In this document: positions 1-7,134 of the stretch, piece after piece
Layout: each line of letters starts with the position of its first letter
Position numbering within the stretch: position 1 is the stretch's first letter
Assembly (NCBI GenBank): GCA_965214285.1
Contig: OZ243946.1
Span: forward strand, 248,001 to 312,000
Source of the DNA: G963422745 sp965214285
GTDB taxonomy: Bacteria > Actinomycetota > Acidimicrobiia > Acidimicrobiales > Aldehydirespiratoraceae
DNA: 64,000 bases
Direction: 5' to 3'
Program-made: the position numbers and the translations under genes
The notes under the pieces: generated by a model
Told to the model about the DNA's origin: nothing
Databases searched by the model: none
Seen by the model: only the letters and a program-made list of their open reading frames with translations

Positions 1-1
1 G

Positions 2-700
2 ACGCTGCGGGAGCCGATGAGCATCCATCCGCTGAATTACGAGCCGATCTCGGAGAGCCAGGCCCGTCAGCACGGCATGATCGGCATCGCGCTGACATCC
101 GGCAACAAGGTGGGCAACGTCGTGACCAGCGACCCTGCGTACTTCCAGGCGATCGAGCGGTGCAAGCATTCCCTGGGAGGCGCCTTGAGCGCTGAGCAGA
201 CCGCGCAGATGGACTCGCTGGCTGCGTCCTTGCAGGATCTGGTCAACGAGGTGAACACGCGGTTCACGAACGCGATGATCCCCGTGATCCGGGAACTGCG
301 CGTAGACCGGCTGAGCTGCGTGCGGGACAACGGCTATCCGTCGCTGGACGTCAAAGGCGCCCACGAGCAGGTCTCCTGGCATCCGATCCTCCAAGGCGCA
401 GGGGTCGAACTCGCCGAGCAGCCCCCCGCGGGCGCGGCCGGCGCAGCCGCTCCGCAGCTTGAGGGCGACGCTTCGTCGACCGAAATCCGGGTGCTGCTGC
501 CCAGCGAGATGACGCCCGTCTACCGTCCTTCGCAGTCTGAGATCGACTTCGCTGTGGTGTACGCCGAGTGCGGCAACGAGGTCGGGGCCCTCGAGCGGCT
601 CCAAGACGCCCAAAGTTCCATCCGAGCCGAGATCCTGCCAGGGTACGAGGCGACCATCCTCGGACTCAGCGAGAGAGTCCTCGAGCTCCTCGATGGCTAG
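2..700 (+). CDS. Lipoprotein-family protein A, 5' end outside the window
   Basis: This is the carboxy-terminal part of a protein of unknown function. The reading frame is open to the left edge, and the first visible ATG (17) aligns with the middle of the paralogue at 2570-3619, so the true start lies upstream. The two copies are near-identical over most of the shared length. Visible hallmarks are the block QARQHGMIGI, a Cys before NGYP (RLSCVRDNGYPSLD) and a late EIDFAVVYAECGNEV block. These blocks also occur in the B proteins at 743 and 3662, so A and B are distant paralogues. By comparison with the intact copy it would carry a lipoprotein signal. It is followed 42 nt later by B. No enzymatic motif was recognised. 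Confidence 0.75.
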   Translation, partial: TLREPMSIHPLNYEPISESQARQHGMIGIALTSGNKVGNVVTSDPAYFQAIERCKHSLGGALSAEQTAQMDSLAASLQDLVNEVNTRFTNAMIPVIRELRVDRLSCVRDNGYPSLDVKGAHEQVSWHPILQGAGVELAEQPPAGAAGAAAPQLEGDASSTEIRVLLPSEMTPVYRPSQSEIDFAVVYAECGNEVGALERLQDAQSSIRAEILPGYEATILGLSERVLELLDG

Positions 701-742
701 CCGCCCCGCTGCCGCATGCTCGGCCTGAACAGGGTACTCAGC

Positions 743-1921
743 ATGCTCTCGTCTCCCGTCGCAGCCGGGTGCCTGCTGGCAGCAGCCCTGCTGGCTGCAT
801 CGTGTGCAGGCACGGGCCAGCAGAAGGCCCAGAGTCCACAGGATCCATCGGCAGGCGTTGCCGCAGCCGGGCCAGAGCAGGACCCGGACGGCCTGGATCC
901 GGACGAGGAGCCCGCTGCCGCGGATCAGCCGCCACGAGACGACGGAAACGGCGGGACGGGCACTGCTTTGTCCTTGCCGCCGACGCTGACGGAAACGCCG
1001 ATGGAGGAGATCAACCTCCTCCTCGGAGAGCTTGATGGTTTCGACAGCAACGCCATGAACAGGTGCATGACCGAGGCGGGCTACCCCCAATCCGAAGAGT
1101 TGCAGTCCGAGCTGAGTGCCCATCTCAAGGATCAGCGCACGGATCCGCTCAGCAGAAGCCCGATGCTGATCGCGCCTCACACCGACGAACAGGCCCGCAG
1201 CCACGGGATGATCGGAATCCGCAACCTCTGGCCGCCCATATCGGCTACCCCGGGCGTGCGCACCAACGACCGCGGCTACCTGGCAGCCGAAGAGTCGTGC
1301 CGGTGGGAGGGAGTGCCAGAATGGGAGCGCACGCTGATGCGCACGCTCGATTACCAGGCAGTCGACGCTGTGCTCCAGGAGGTCAGCGACCTCAGATCAG
1401 CACGCAGGGATCTGAGGAACGAACTGAAGGAGGCGTTCGCCGCCGCGACGGTGCAGCCGCTCACCGACCTGCTCAGAGAACAGCTCGCCTGCGTCAGCCA
1501 CAACGGCTACCCGCAGCTCGACGCAGCCGCCGCGCCGCTCACCGTCTACGACCCGCTGCAACCGCCGGCATGGGAACTGATCCTGCCCGGAGCTGGAGTG
1601 GAGATCGCCCCAGACCTGCCACCGGACCCCTATCTCGGGCCGTTTCATGGGCCGTTCAGCGACAATTCTGACCCGCCGGCTGAGGGGATCTACGTCGTTC
1701 GGCTCAGCGATCTCAAAGGGCCTGCGTATGTGCCGCCGGCCGCAGAGATCGACTTCGCGCTCACCTGGGTGCAGTGCGGCCAGGAGCTAGGGGTCATGGA
1801 ACGGTTCGAGCAGCTGCAGCACGAAGCCCGCATCCCGATCCTCGTCCAGTACGAGACCCCCCTCCTCGACCTGCGCCAAGAGCTCGAGGATCTGCTCGCC
1901 AGAGTGTCAGAACTTGGTTGA
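743..1921 (+). CDS. Putative lipoprotein B (unknown function)
   Basis: A secreted lipoprotein of unknown function. The amino terminus has a hydrophobic segment ending in a lipobox (LLAASC), then about 60 residues of low-complexity Gln/Pro/Asp/Glu-rich linker, then a folded part. I chose ATG 743 over ATG 716 because the near-identical second copy has CTG at the position equivalent to 716, while the codon equivalent to 743 is conserved. Four cysteines recur in all full-length family members: before GYPQ, in EESC, before NGYPQ and in QCGQEL. That pattern fits disulfides outside the membrane. It lies 42 nt after protein A and before the junction at 1941. There is no recognisable catalytic motif; a binding or surface role is possible but unproven. 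Confidence 0.75.
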   Translation: MLSSPVAAGCLLAAALLAASCAGTGQQKAQSPQDPSAGVAAAGPEQDPDGLDPDEEPAAADQPPRDDGNGGTGTALSLPPTLTETPMEEINLLLGELDGFDSNAMNRCMTEAGYPQSEELQSELSAHLKDQRTDPLSRSPMLIAPHTDEQARSHGMIGIRNLWPPISATPGVRTNDRGYLAAEESCRWEGVPEWERTLMRTLDYQAVDAVLQEVSDLRSARRDLRNELKEAFAAATVQPLTDLLREQLACVSHNGYPQLDAAAAPLTVYDPLQPPAWELILPGAGVEIAPDLPPDPYLGPFHGPFSDNSDPPAEGIYVVRLSDLKGPAYVPPAAEIDFALTWVQCGQELGVMERFEQLQHEARIPILVQYETPLLDLRQELEDLLARVSELG

Positions 1922-1940
1922 TCTGCCCGCCGCCGATGCC

Positions 1941-1988
1941 CTACCCGGAGGCTGCGCAGTGGTTGCGGATCCGTCCGAAGCCGTCGGG
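1941..1988 (-). pseudogene. Fragment of FAA-hydrolase 3' end at the duplication junction
   Basis: Read on the minus strand this stretch encodes DGFGRIRNHCAASG followed by a stop. It matches the last residues of the FAA-family gene at 4845 (DGIGRIRNRCVAPE, stop). At DNA level about 40 of 48 positions agree. Both copies sit directly after a B lipoprotein gene in the same orientation. The fragment therefore shows that the tandem duplication of A-B also carried a few dozen bases of the convergent downstream gene. Nothing suggests it is expressed. Confidence 0.7.
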
Positions 1989-2098
1989 ATCCGCTCGACA
2001 ACCCAGGAGAGGCAGGCAGCCTGAACGACCCGTAGCACACCGTTCATCATCCATCCATCCGAGCAAACACACACACACAACAACCAAGGAGAAATCCA

Positions 2099-2524
2099 AT
2101 GCTCAGAAAGGCAACCATCGCCCTGATCAGCCTCTGCCTGCTGATCCCGCTCGTCAACACCAGCGCCACGTCCGACGTCGGCGACGGGTTGGAGGCGTGC
2201 AACTACGGCGAGATCTGTCTCCACGAGGAGACTGTCGGCGAGGAGAGCGCAGCCCGCATAGAGCGGTACCGGAAGCACTTCTGGTGGAACGCCTGGCACT
2301 CCAGCTACCACTGGTGGGACGCGTGGGGTAACTACTACGTCTCCCGGAGGGTGCACAACTCCGCCGGCACCATCAGGAACCGCGACTCGACCTGCTACGT
2401 GTCGGTCAGGGCCTACATCGGACCGGCGCAGTTCCGCGAGCACGTCGTGCCGAACGATGGCCTGCGCTACACCCTGAACAGCCTGGTTCACGGTGCAAAC
2501 GACCGCCATTATCGCTGTCCATGA
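2099..2524 (+). CDS. Small secreted protein, peptidase-inhibitor I36-like
   Basis: A 141-residue protein with a clear signal peptide (MLRK, then a hydrophobic stretch to about residue 22). The mature part begins CNYGEICLHEE and ends with NSLVHGANDRHYRCP. This cysteine/aromatic layout with a closing NDR block resembles the small beta-rich secreted proteins of the I36 inhibitor/crystallin-like group of actinobacteria; I recognise it by pattern only. The middle is rich in Trp, His and Tyr (WWNAWHSSYHWWDAW). A strong Shine-Dalgarno sequence AAGGAGA (2086-2092) supports the start. A short CA run (about 2066-2080) precedes it. It sits alone between the two A-B lipoprotein pairs, so it may act at the cell surface with them. 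Confidence 0.6.
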   Translation: MLRKATIALISLCLLIPLVNTSATSDVGDGLEACNYGEICLHEETVGEESAARIERYRKHFWWNAWHSSYHWWDAWGNYYVSRRVHNSAGTIRNRDSTCYVSVRAYIGPAQFREHVVPNDGLRYTLNSLVHGANDRHYRCP

Positions 2525-2569
2525 CGCGGACCGCTGAGGCCTCTGATGCGCTTCGCTGAGGCATCCCGG

Positions 2570-3619
2570 ATGAAGCCGCGTCTGCCGGCCGTCGCTGTGG
2601 CCCTGGTTCTGGGTCTGGCGGTCGCGGGCTGCGGCGACTCCGGGGAGCGCTCTGGTGAGGCCGGGCCGGCCCGGTCGGCGGCAGCGGCCGAAGGCGAGGG
2701 CTCTGACGGCTCTGTTGGTCCTTCGGCTGCTGCCGGCAGCGGTTCGGGGAGCTCGGCGCCGGAGCAGGAGCCCGGTTCGGTGCCGGTTGCTGCTGTGTCG
2801 CTGGAGGAGCTTGTCCGCCTCGTCGCGGCGTGGCGGAACCCGGATGTGAGAGCCATGGGCGAGTGCATGTACGACGAGGGTTTCCCGCAGTACATGGAGT
2901 CGATGTCGGAGCTGGAGGGCGATCTGGTGCCCTGGGTGCCGATGAGGATCCATCCGGTGAATTACGAGCCGATCTCGGAGAGCCAGGCCCGTCAGCACGG
3001 CATGATCGGCATCGCGCTATCGGAGTCCGGCAACAAGGTGGGCAACGTCGTCACCAGCGACCCTGCCTATTTTCAGGCGATCGATCAGTGCAAGCAGTCC
3101 CTGAGAGGCGCCTCGAGCGCAGAGCAGACCGCGCAGATGGCCTCGCTGGCTGCATCCTTGCAGGATCTGGTCAACGAGGTGAACACGCGGTTCACCAACA
3201 AGCTGGTCCCGGTGATCCGGGAACTTCTCGATGAACGGCTGAGCTGCGTGCGGGACAACGGCTATCCGTCGCTGGACGTGGAAGGCGCCCACGATCATGT
3301 CTCCTGGCATCCGATCCTCGAAGGCGCAGGGGTCGAGCTCGCCGAGCAGCCCCCCGAGGGCGCAGCCGCTGCGCAGCTTGAGGGCGGCGCCTCGTCGACC
3401 GAAATCCGGGTGCTGCTTCCAAGCGAGATGACGCCCGTCTACCGTCCTTCGCAGTCTGAGATCGACTTCGCTGTGGTGTTCGCAGCGTGCGGCAACGAGG
3501 TCGCAGCCCTCGAGCGGCTCCAAGACGCCCAGAGTTCCATCCGGGCCGAGATCATGCCAGGGTACGAGGCCGTCATCCTCGGGCTCAGCGAGCGAGTCCT
3601 CGAGATCCTCGATGGCTAG
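2570..3619 (+). CDS. Putative lipoprotein A' (unknown function), intact copy
   Basis: Intact member of the A family. The signal MKPRLPAVAVALVLGLAVAGC is a textbook lipoprotein leader with lipobox LAVAGC, followed by an approximately 50-residue Gly/Ser/Glu/Ala linker. An in-frame ATG at 2546 would add eight residues; neither start has a strong Shine-Dalgarno sequence, and I prefer 2570 because it gives the better leader. The folded part has CMYDEGFPQYM, QARQHGMIGI, a Cys before NGYPSLD and EIDFAVVFAACGNEV. It has the same cysteine positions as the B proteins. It is nearly identical to the partial copy at the left edge and is followed after 42 nt by B'. No function can be assigned. Confidence 0.75.
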   Translation: MKPRLPAVAVALVLGLAVAGCGDSGERSGEAGPARSAAAAEGEGSDGSVGPSAAAGSGSGSSAPEQEPGSVPVAAVSLEELVRLVAAWRNPDVRAMGECMYDEGFPQYMESMSELEGDLVPWVPMRIHPVNYEPISESQARQHGMIGIALSESGNKVGNVVTSDPAYFQAIDQCKQSLRGASSAEQTAQMASLAASLQDLVNEVNTRFTNKLVPVIRELLDERLSCVRDNGYPSLDVEGAHDHVSWHPILEGAGVELAEQPPEGAAAAQLEGGASSTEIRVLLPSEMTPVYRPSQSEIDFAVVFAACGNEVAALERLQDAQSSIRAEIMPGYEAVILGLSERVLEILDG

Positions 3620-3661
3620 CCGCCCCGCTGCCGCCTGCTCGGCCTGAACAGGGTACTCAGC

Positions 3662-4819
3662 ATGCTCTCGTCTCCCGTCGCAGCCGGGTGCCTGCTGACA
3701 GCAGCCCTGCTGGCTGCCTCCTGTGCAGGCACGGGCGAGCAGGACTCGGAGAGCCCACAGGGTTCATCGGCGGGCGTTGCCGCAGCCGGGCCAGAACAGG
3801 ACCGTGTCGGCCTGGGTCCGGACGAGGAGCCCGATGCCGCGGATCAGCCGCCTGCGGGCGACGAAAGCGACGGGACGGGCACTGCCCTCTCCTTGTCGTC
3901 GACGCTGACGGAAACGCCGATGGAGGAAATCAACCTCCTCTTCGCAGAGATCGCGGGCTACGACATCGGAGCCATAGCCGACTGCATGACCGACGCCGGC
4001 TACCCCCAATCCGAAGAGTTGCAGTCCGAGCTGAGTGCCCATCTCAAGGATCAGCGCCCGGATCCGCTCAGCAGGAACCCGATGCAGATCGCGCCCCACA
4101 CCGACCAACAGGCCCGCACCCACGGGATGATCGGCATCCGCAACCTCTGGCCGCCCATAAGCGCCACCCCGGGCGTGCGCACCAACGACCGCGGCTACCT
4201 GGCAGCCGAAGAGTCGTGCGGTCTGGCGGCCAGTCCAGACTGGATGCAGGATCGCGAATTCGCTGTAGCTTGGCTGCAGGAAGTCAGCGACCTCAGCTCG
4301 GCACGCGCGGATCTGGACTACGAATTGAAGGAGGCGTTCGCCGCCGCGACGGTGCAGCCGCTCACCGACCTGCTCAGAGAACAGCTCGCCTGCGTCAGCG
4401 ACAACGGCTACCCGCAGCTCGACGCAGCCGCCGCGCCGCTCACCGTCTACGATCCGATGCAGCCGCCGCCATGGGAGACGATCCTGCCCGGAGCTGGAGT
4501 GGAGATCGCCCCAGACCTGCCACCGGACCCCTATCTCGGGCCGTTTCATGGGCCGTTCAGCGACAATTCTGACCCGCCGGCTGAGGGGATCTACGTCGTT
4601 CGGCTCAGCGATCTCAAAGGGCCTGCGTATGTGCCGCCGGCCGCAGAGGTCGACTTCGCTCTCGCCTGGGTGCGTTGCGGCCAGGAGCTAGGGGTCATGG
4701 AACGGTTCGAGCAGCTGCAGCACGACGCCCGCATCCCGATCCTCGTCCAGTACGAGACCCCCATCCTCGACCTGCGCCAAGAGCTCGAGAACCTGCTGGC
4801 CAGAGTCTCACAGCTCTAG
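3662..4819 (+). CDS. Putative lipoprotein B' (unknown function)
   Basis: Second copy of lipoprotein B with the same leader, lipobox LLAASC, acidic Gln/Pro-rich linker, and conserved blocks QARTHGMIGIRNLWPP, LACVSDNGYPQLD and EVDFALAWVRCGQELG. The 42 nt before it and most of the coding region are near-identical to the first copy. Divergence clusters in one central patch: the residues after EESC, roughly 4215-4330, differ strongly from 1300-1410. That is a local hypervariable segment in an otherwise recent duplicate. It ends 25 nt from the convergent FAA-hydrolase gene. Function unknown; it is probably anchored outside the cytoplasmic membrane. Confidence 0.75.
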   Translation: MLSSPVAAGCLLTAALLAASCAGTGEQDSESPQGSSAGVAAAGPEQDRVGLGPDEEPDAADQPPAGDESDGTGTALSLSSTLTETPMEEINLLFAEIAGYDIGAIADCMTDAGYPQSEELQSELSAHLKDQRPDPLSRNPMQIAPHTDQQARTHGMIGIRNLWPPISATPGVRTNDRGYLAAEESCGLAASPDWMQDREFAVAWLQEVSDLSSARADLDYELKEAFAAATVQPLTDLLREQLACVSDNGYPQLDAAAAPLTVYDPMQPPPWETILPGAGVEIAPDLPPDPYLGPFHGPFSDNSDPPAEGIYVVRLSDLKGPAYVPPAAEVDFALAWVRCGQELGVMERFEQLQHDARIPILVQYETPILDLRQELENLLARVSQL

Positions 4820-4844
4820 CCGAGGCGACCCTGGGCTGAGGCGC

Positions 4845-5681
4845 CTACTCGGGGGCCACGCAGCGGTTGCGGATCCGGCCGATGCCGTCGGCCCAGGTCT
4901 CGATCACGTCCCCGGGCGCCAGGAACTCGCGGGGCCGTCGCGCCGCCCCGACACCGGCGGGCGTGCCGGTGAAGATCACGTCGCCGGGCGAGAGCGGCAA
5001 GATCGCCGACAGCTCGGCCACCAGCCGGGGCACGCTGAAGACCAGATCGCTGGTGCTGGCATCCTGCTTGGTCTCGCCGTTCACCGAGCAGCCGAGGGCG
5101 ATGTCGTCGGGATCGTCGAGCTCGTCGGGGGTCACCAGCCACGGCCCGACCGGACCGAAGCCGCGGCGTGACTTGCCGAGGCAGAACTGGCCCCCGGCTG
5201 CGCGCTGCAGCGTGCGGTCGCTGATGTCCTGCCCGAGGGCCAGCCCGGCGATGTGGCCCCAGGCATCGGCCTCGTTCACCCGGTCGGCCCGGGCGCCGAT
5301 GACCGCAACCAGCTCGGCCTCCCAGTCGACGGTGGGGCCGGCGATCTCGATCTCGTCGAAGGGCCCGTTGAGCGACGCCGGGAACTTCGTGAAGGCAGCC
5401 GGGACCGCCGGAAGGTCCGAGCCGGTCTCCGCGGCATGGCTGCGGTAGTTGAGGCCGATGGCGAACACCTGCCGCGGCCGGGGGGCAGGGTTGGCGAGCC
5501 GGGACTCGTCGAGCGGCGTGGTCGCCTCGGTGACCCCGCCGGCCCAGTCGGCGAAGGCCGTCCAGTCGTCGTAGACGGCCATCACGTCCGGGCCGAATCT
5601 GCCGTCCGATGCCTCTTCGACGTCGGCGGCGTGATCGTCGATGAGCAGCACGGCTCGGTGGTCGAGGTTGGCGAGTCGCAC
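4845..5681 (-). CDS. Fumarylacetoacetate hydrolase-family protein
   Basis: Belongs to the FAA hydrolase / 2-keto-4-pentenoate hydratase superfamily, whose members hydrolyse or decarboxylate C-C bonds in oxo-acids at the end of aromatic or sugar-acid breakdown. The core shows AIGLNYRSHAAE, the metal-binding block DWEAELVAVIG, LGQDISDR and the closing VIFTGTPAGVG, all standard for the family. I place the start at GTG 5681 because an AAGGAG sits 7 nt upstream of it. The longer frame from 5720 would add a Lys/Pro-rich tail with no support. The length (278 residues) is typical. The substrate is unknown. It is convergent with lipoprotein B' and divergent from the methyltransferase. Confidence 0.85.
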   Translation of the reverse strand: MRLANLDHRAVLLIDDHAADVEEASDGRFGPDVMAVYDDWTAFADWAGGVTEATTPLDESRLANPAPRPRQVFAIGLNYRSHAAETGSDLPAVPAAFTKFPASLNGPFDEIEIAGPTVDWEAELVAVIGARADRVNEADAWGHIAGLALGQDISDRTLQRAAGGQFCLGKSRRGFGPVGPWLVTPDELDDPDDIALGCSVNGETKQDASTSDLVFSVPRLVAELSAILPLSPGDVIFTGTPAGVGAARRPREFLAPGDVIETWADGIGRIRNRCVAPE

Positions 5682-5823
5682 GCGGTAGCTCCTTGGTTTG
5701 GCTGGGCTCTTCGGCTTCACCGCCGACGCGGTTGCGCCATCGGCCCTGCCGGCTTGCGCCGACGGGTGGGTCGGCGGTGCCGCAAAAGATACGCCGTGCC
5801 GCCGGCCGCCGCGCGGCGCTGTG

Positions 5824-5829
5824 TAGGGT
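5824..5829 (+). promoter_or_regulatory. -10 element of a probable leaderless promoter
   Basis: TAGGGT lies exactly 7 nt before ATG 5837 of the DNA methyltransferase, so transcription would begin at or next to the start codon. No Shine-Dalgarno is present. The same TAGNNT spacing recurs before 32346, 56431 and 56666 in this window. Confidence 0.5.
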
Positions 5830-5836
5830 CGTGCCC

Positions 5837-6919
5837 ATGGCGGGGACGATCACCACGATTGACCTCTTTGCGGGGGCCGGCGGGCTGAGCCTCGGCTTTC
5901 ACCTGGCCGATCGGGGCTTGGTGCCCGTGTTCGCCGTGGAGCACGAACCCGCAGCGGCAGAGACCTTCGAGCGCAACTTCGGCTGCGAGGTCTTCACCGG
6001 CGACATCGAGGACGGACCCGACTACCCCGAAGCCGATCTGATCATCGGCGGGCCGCCGTGCCAGGGGTTCAGCCCGCTGGGCCGCGACCGCGACGACCTC
6101 AGCCGTGCACAGCTCAACGGCCTCTGGAAGCACTTCCTCGATGCGGTCCGCACGATCCGCCCCAAGGCGTTCGTGATCGAGAACGTGCGCGAGTTCCAGC
6201 GCTCGCCTCAGTTCGCCGAGCTGCTGTATCTGCTCGACACGGACAGCGAGCTCTCGGCCTACGAGCCGGCATACGGCGTGCTCAACGCGGCCGACTACGG
6301 CGTTGCCCAGAACAGGCTGCGCGGCATTCTCGTGGCGATCCGAGACCACGCCGGCCCGCTGGGCTGGCCGCCGACCCCGCTGCACGGCCCGGACTCGCCG
6401 GGCAAGGTGCCGCATCGGACCGTCCGCGACGCCATCGGCGACCTCCCGCCGCGGACCCTCGGTTTCGACCCGCAGTTCGACGAGGCAGGCGAGGCACAAG
6501 GGCAGCACCTGCACTTCGGGCGGCGGCCTACGGCGAAGTCGCTACAGCGCTACCGGGCAATCCCGCCGGGCGGCAACCGCTTCGACCTGATGCACAACCG
6601 GCCCGACATCACGCCCGCGTGCTGGGCGAACAAGCCCACCGGGACCACCGACGTGATGGGGCGCCTCTGGTGGGACCGGCCGGCAGCGACCATCCGGACC
6701 GAGTTCTTCAAGCCCGAGAAGGGCCGCTACCTGCACCCGGTCGAGGACCGGGTCATCTCGCACCGCGAAGCGGCCCGTCTGCAGTCGTTCCCCGACTGGT
6801 ACGTCTTCGAGGGCGCCAAGACCGAGATCGCCCGCCAGATCGGCAACGCCGTCCCGCCGCTGCTGGGCGCGGCCATCGCCCGCTACGTCCACGACCAAGC
6901 TTTCGCCGAGACGACCTGA
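5837..6919 (+). CDS. C5-cytosine DNA methyltransferase
   Basis: Transfers a methyl group from S-adenosylmethionine to C5 of cytosine in DNA. All the diagnostic motifs are visible in order: motif I DLFAGAGGLSLGF at the amino end, motif IV GGPPCQGFSPLG with catalytic Cys75, ENVREF (motif VI), QNRLRGILVAIR (motif VIII), then a target-recognition region, HREAARLQSFPDW (IX) and QIGNAVPPLLGAAIA (X). The frame is open from 5693, but ATG 5837 places motif I correctly and has a leaderless -10 just upstream. No restriction endonuclease gene is recognisable nearby, so it may be a solitary methylase. The recognition site cannot be read from the sequence. Confidence 0.93.
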   Translation: MAGTITTIDLFAGAGGLSLGFHLADRGLVPVFAVEHEPAAAETFERNFGCEVFTGDIEDGPDYPEADLIIGGPPCQGFSPLGRDRDDLSRAQLNGLWKHFLDAVRTIRPKAFVIENVREFQRSPQFAELLYLLDTDSELSAYEPAYGVLNAADYGVAQNRLRGILVAIRDHAGPLGWPPTPLHGPDSPGKVPHRTVRDAIGDLPPRTLGFDPQFDEAGEAQGQHLHFGRRPTAKSLQRYRAIPPGGNRFDLMHNRPDITPACWANKPTGTTDVMGRLWWDRPAATIRTEFFKPEKGRYLHPVEDRVISHREAARLQSFPDWYVFEGAKTEIARQIGNAVPPLLGAAIARYVHDQAFAETT

Positions 6920-7134
6920 TGCCCCGGACCGTGCAGGAGATCCTCGACCGCGCCGACGAGCTCGCCCAGCGGTGCGAGGACTATCGGCCAGAGCCCGGCG
7001 ACGAGCGCCCGGTGGAGGAGTACCTGCTCGAACGAGCCGCGGCGGCAAGGGCCCGCGGGCATTGCCCGACCGCAGCGGCAGAGATCGCCGCTGAGATCGG
7101 CGCCGGGGAAGGCGTCAAGCGTCCGGGTCGGTGA
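6919..7134 (+). CDS. Small protein coupled to the DNA methyltransferase
   Basis: A 71-residue protein beginning MPRTVQEILDRADELAQRCEDY, whose ATG overlaps the methyltransferase stop (TGATG), so it is probably translationally coupled. It is charged, predicted mostly helical, and Ala/Glu-rich at the end. I recall similar short actinobacterial proteins with an ...VQEIL..AD.LA..FE.YEP start, but cannot name a function. Its last 20 bases overlap the 3' end of the convergent GH3 gene. It might be a methylase accessory or merely a conserved small ORF. No nuclease motif (PD-ExK, HNH, GIY-YIG) is present, so it is not an obvious restriction partner. Confidence 0.5.
   Translation: MPRTVQEILDRADELAQRCEDYRPEPGDERPVEEYLLERAAAARARGHCPTAAAEIAAEIGAGEGVKRPGR

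Noticed and set aside
716..742. Longer start of lipoprotein B at ATG 716
   Set aside because: The near-identical second copy has CTG at the equivalent position, so the start at 743 is conserved and preferred.
5837..7134. Restriction-modification or phage-defence system
   Set aside because: Only the methyltransferase is recognisable; the small ORF has no nuclease motif and the neighbours are metabolic.
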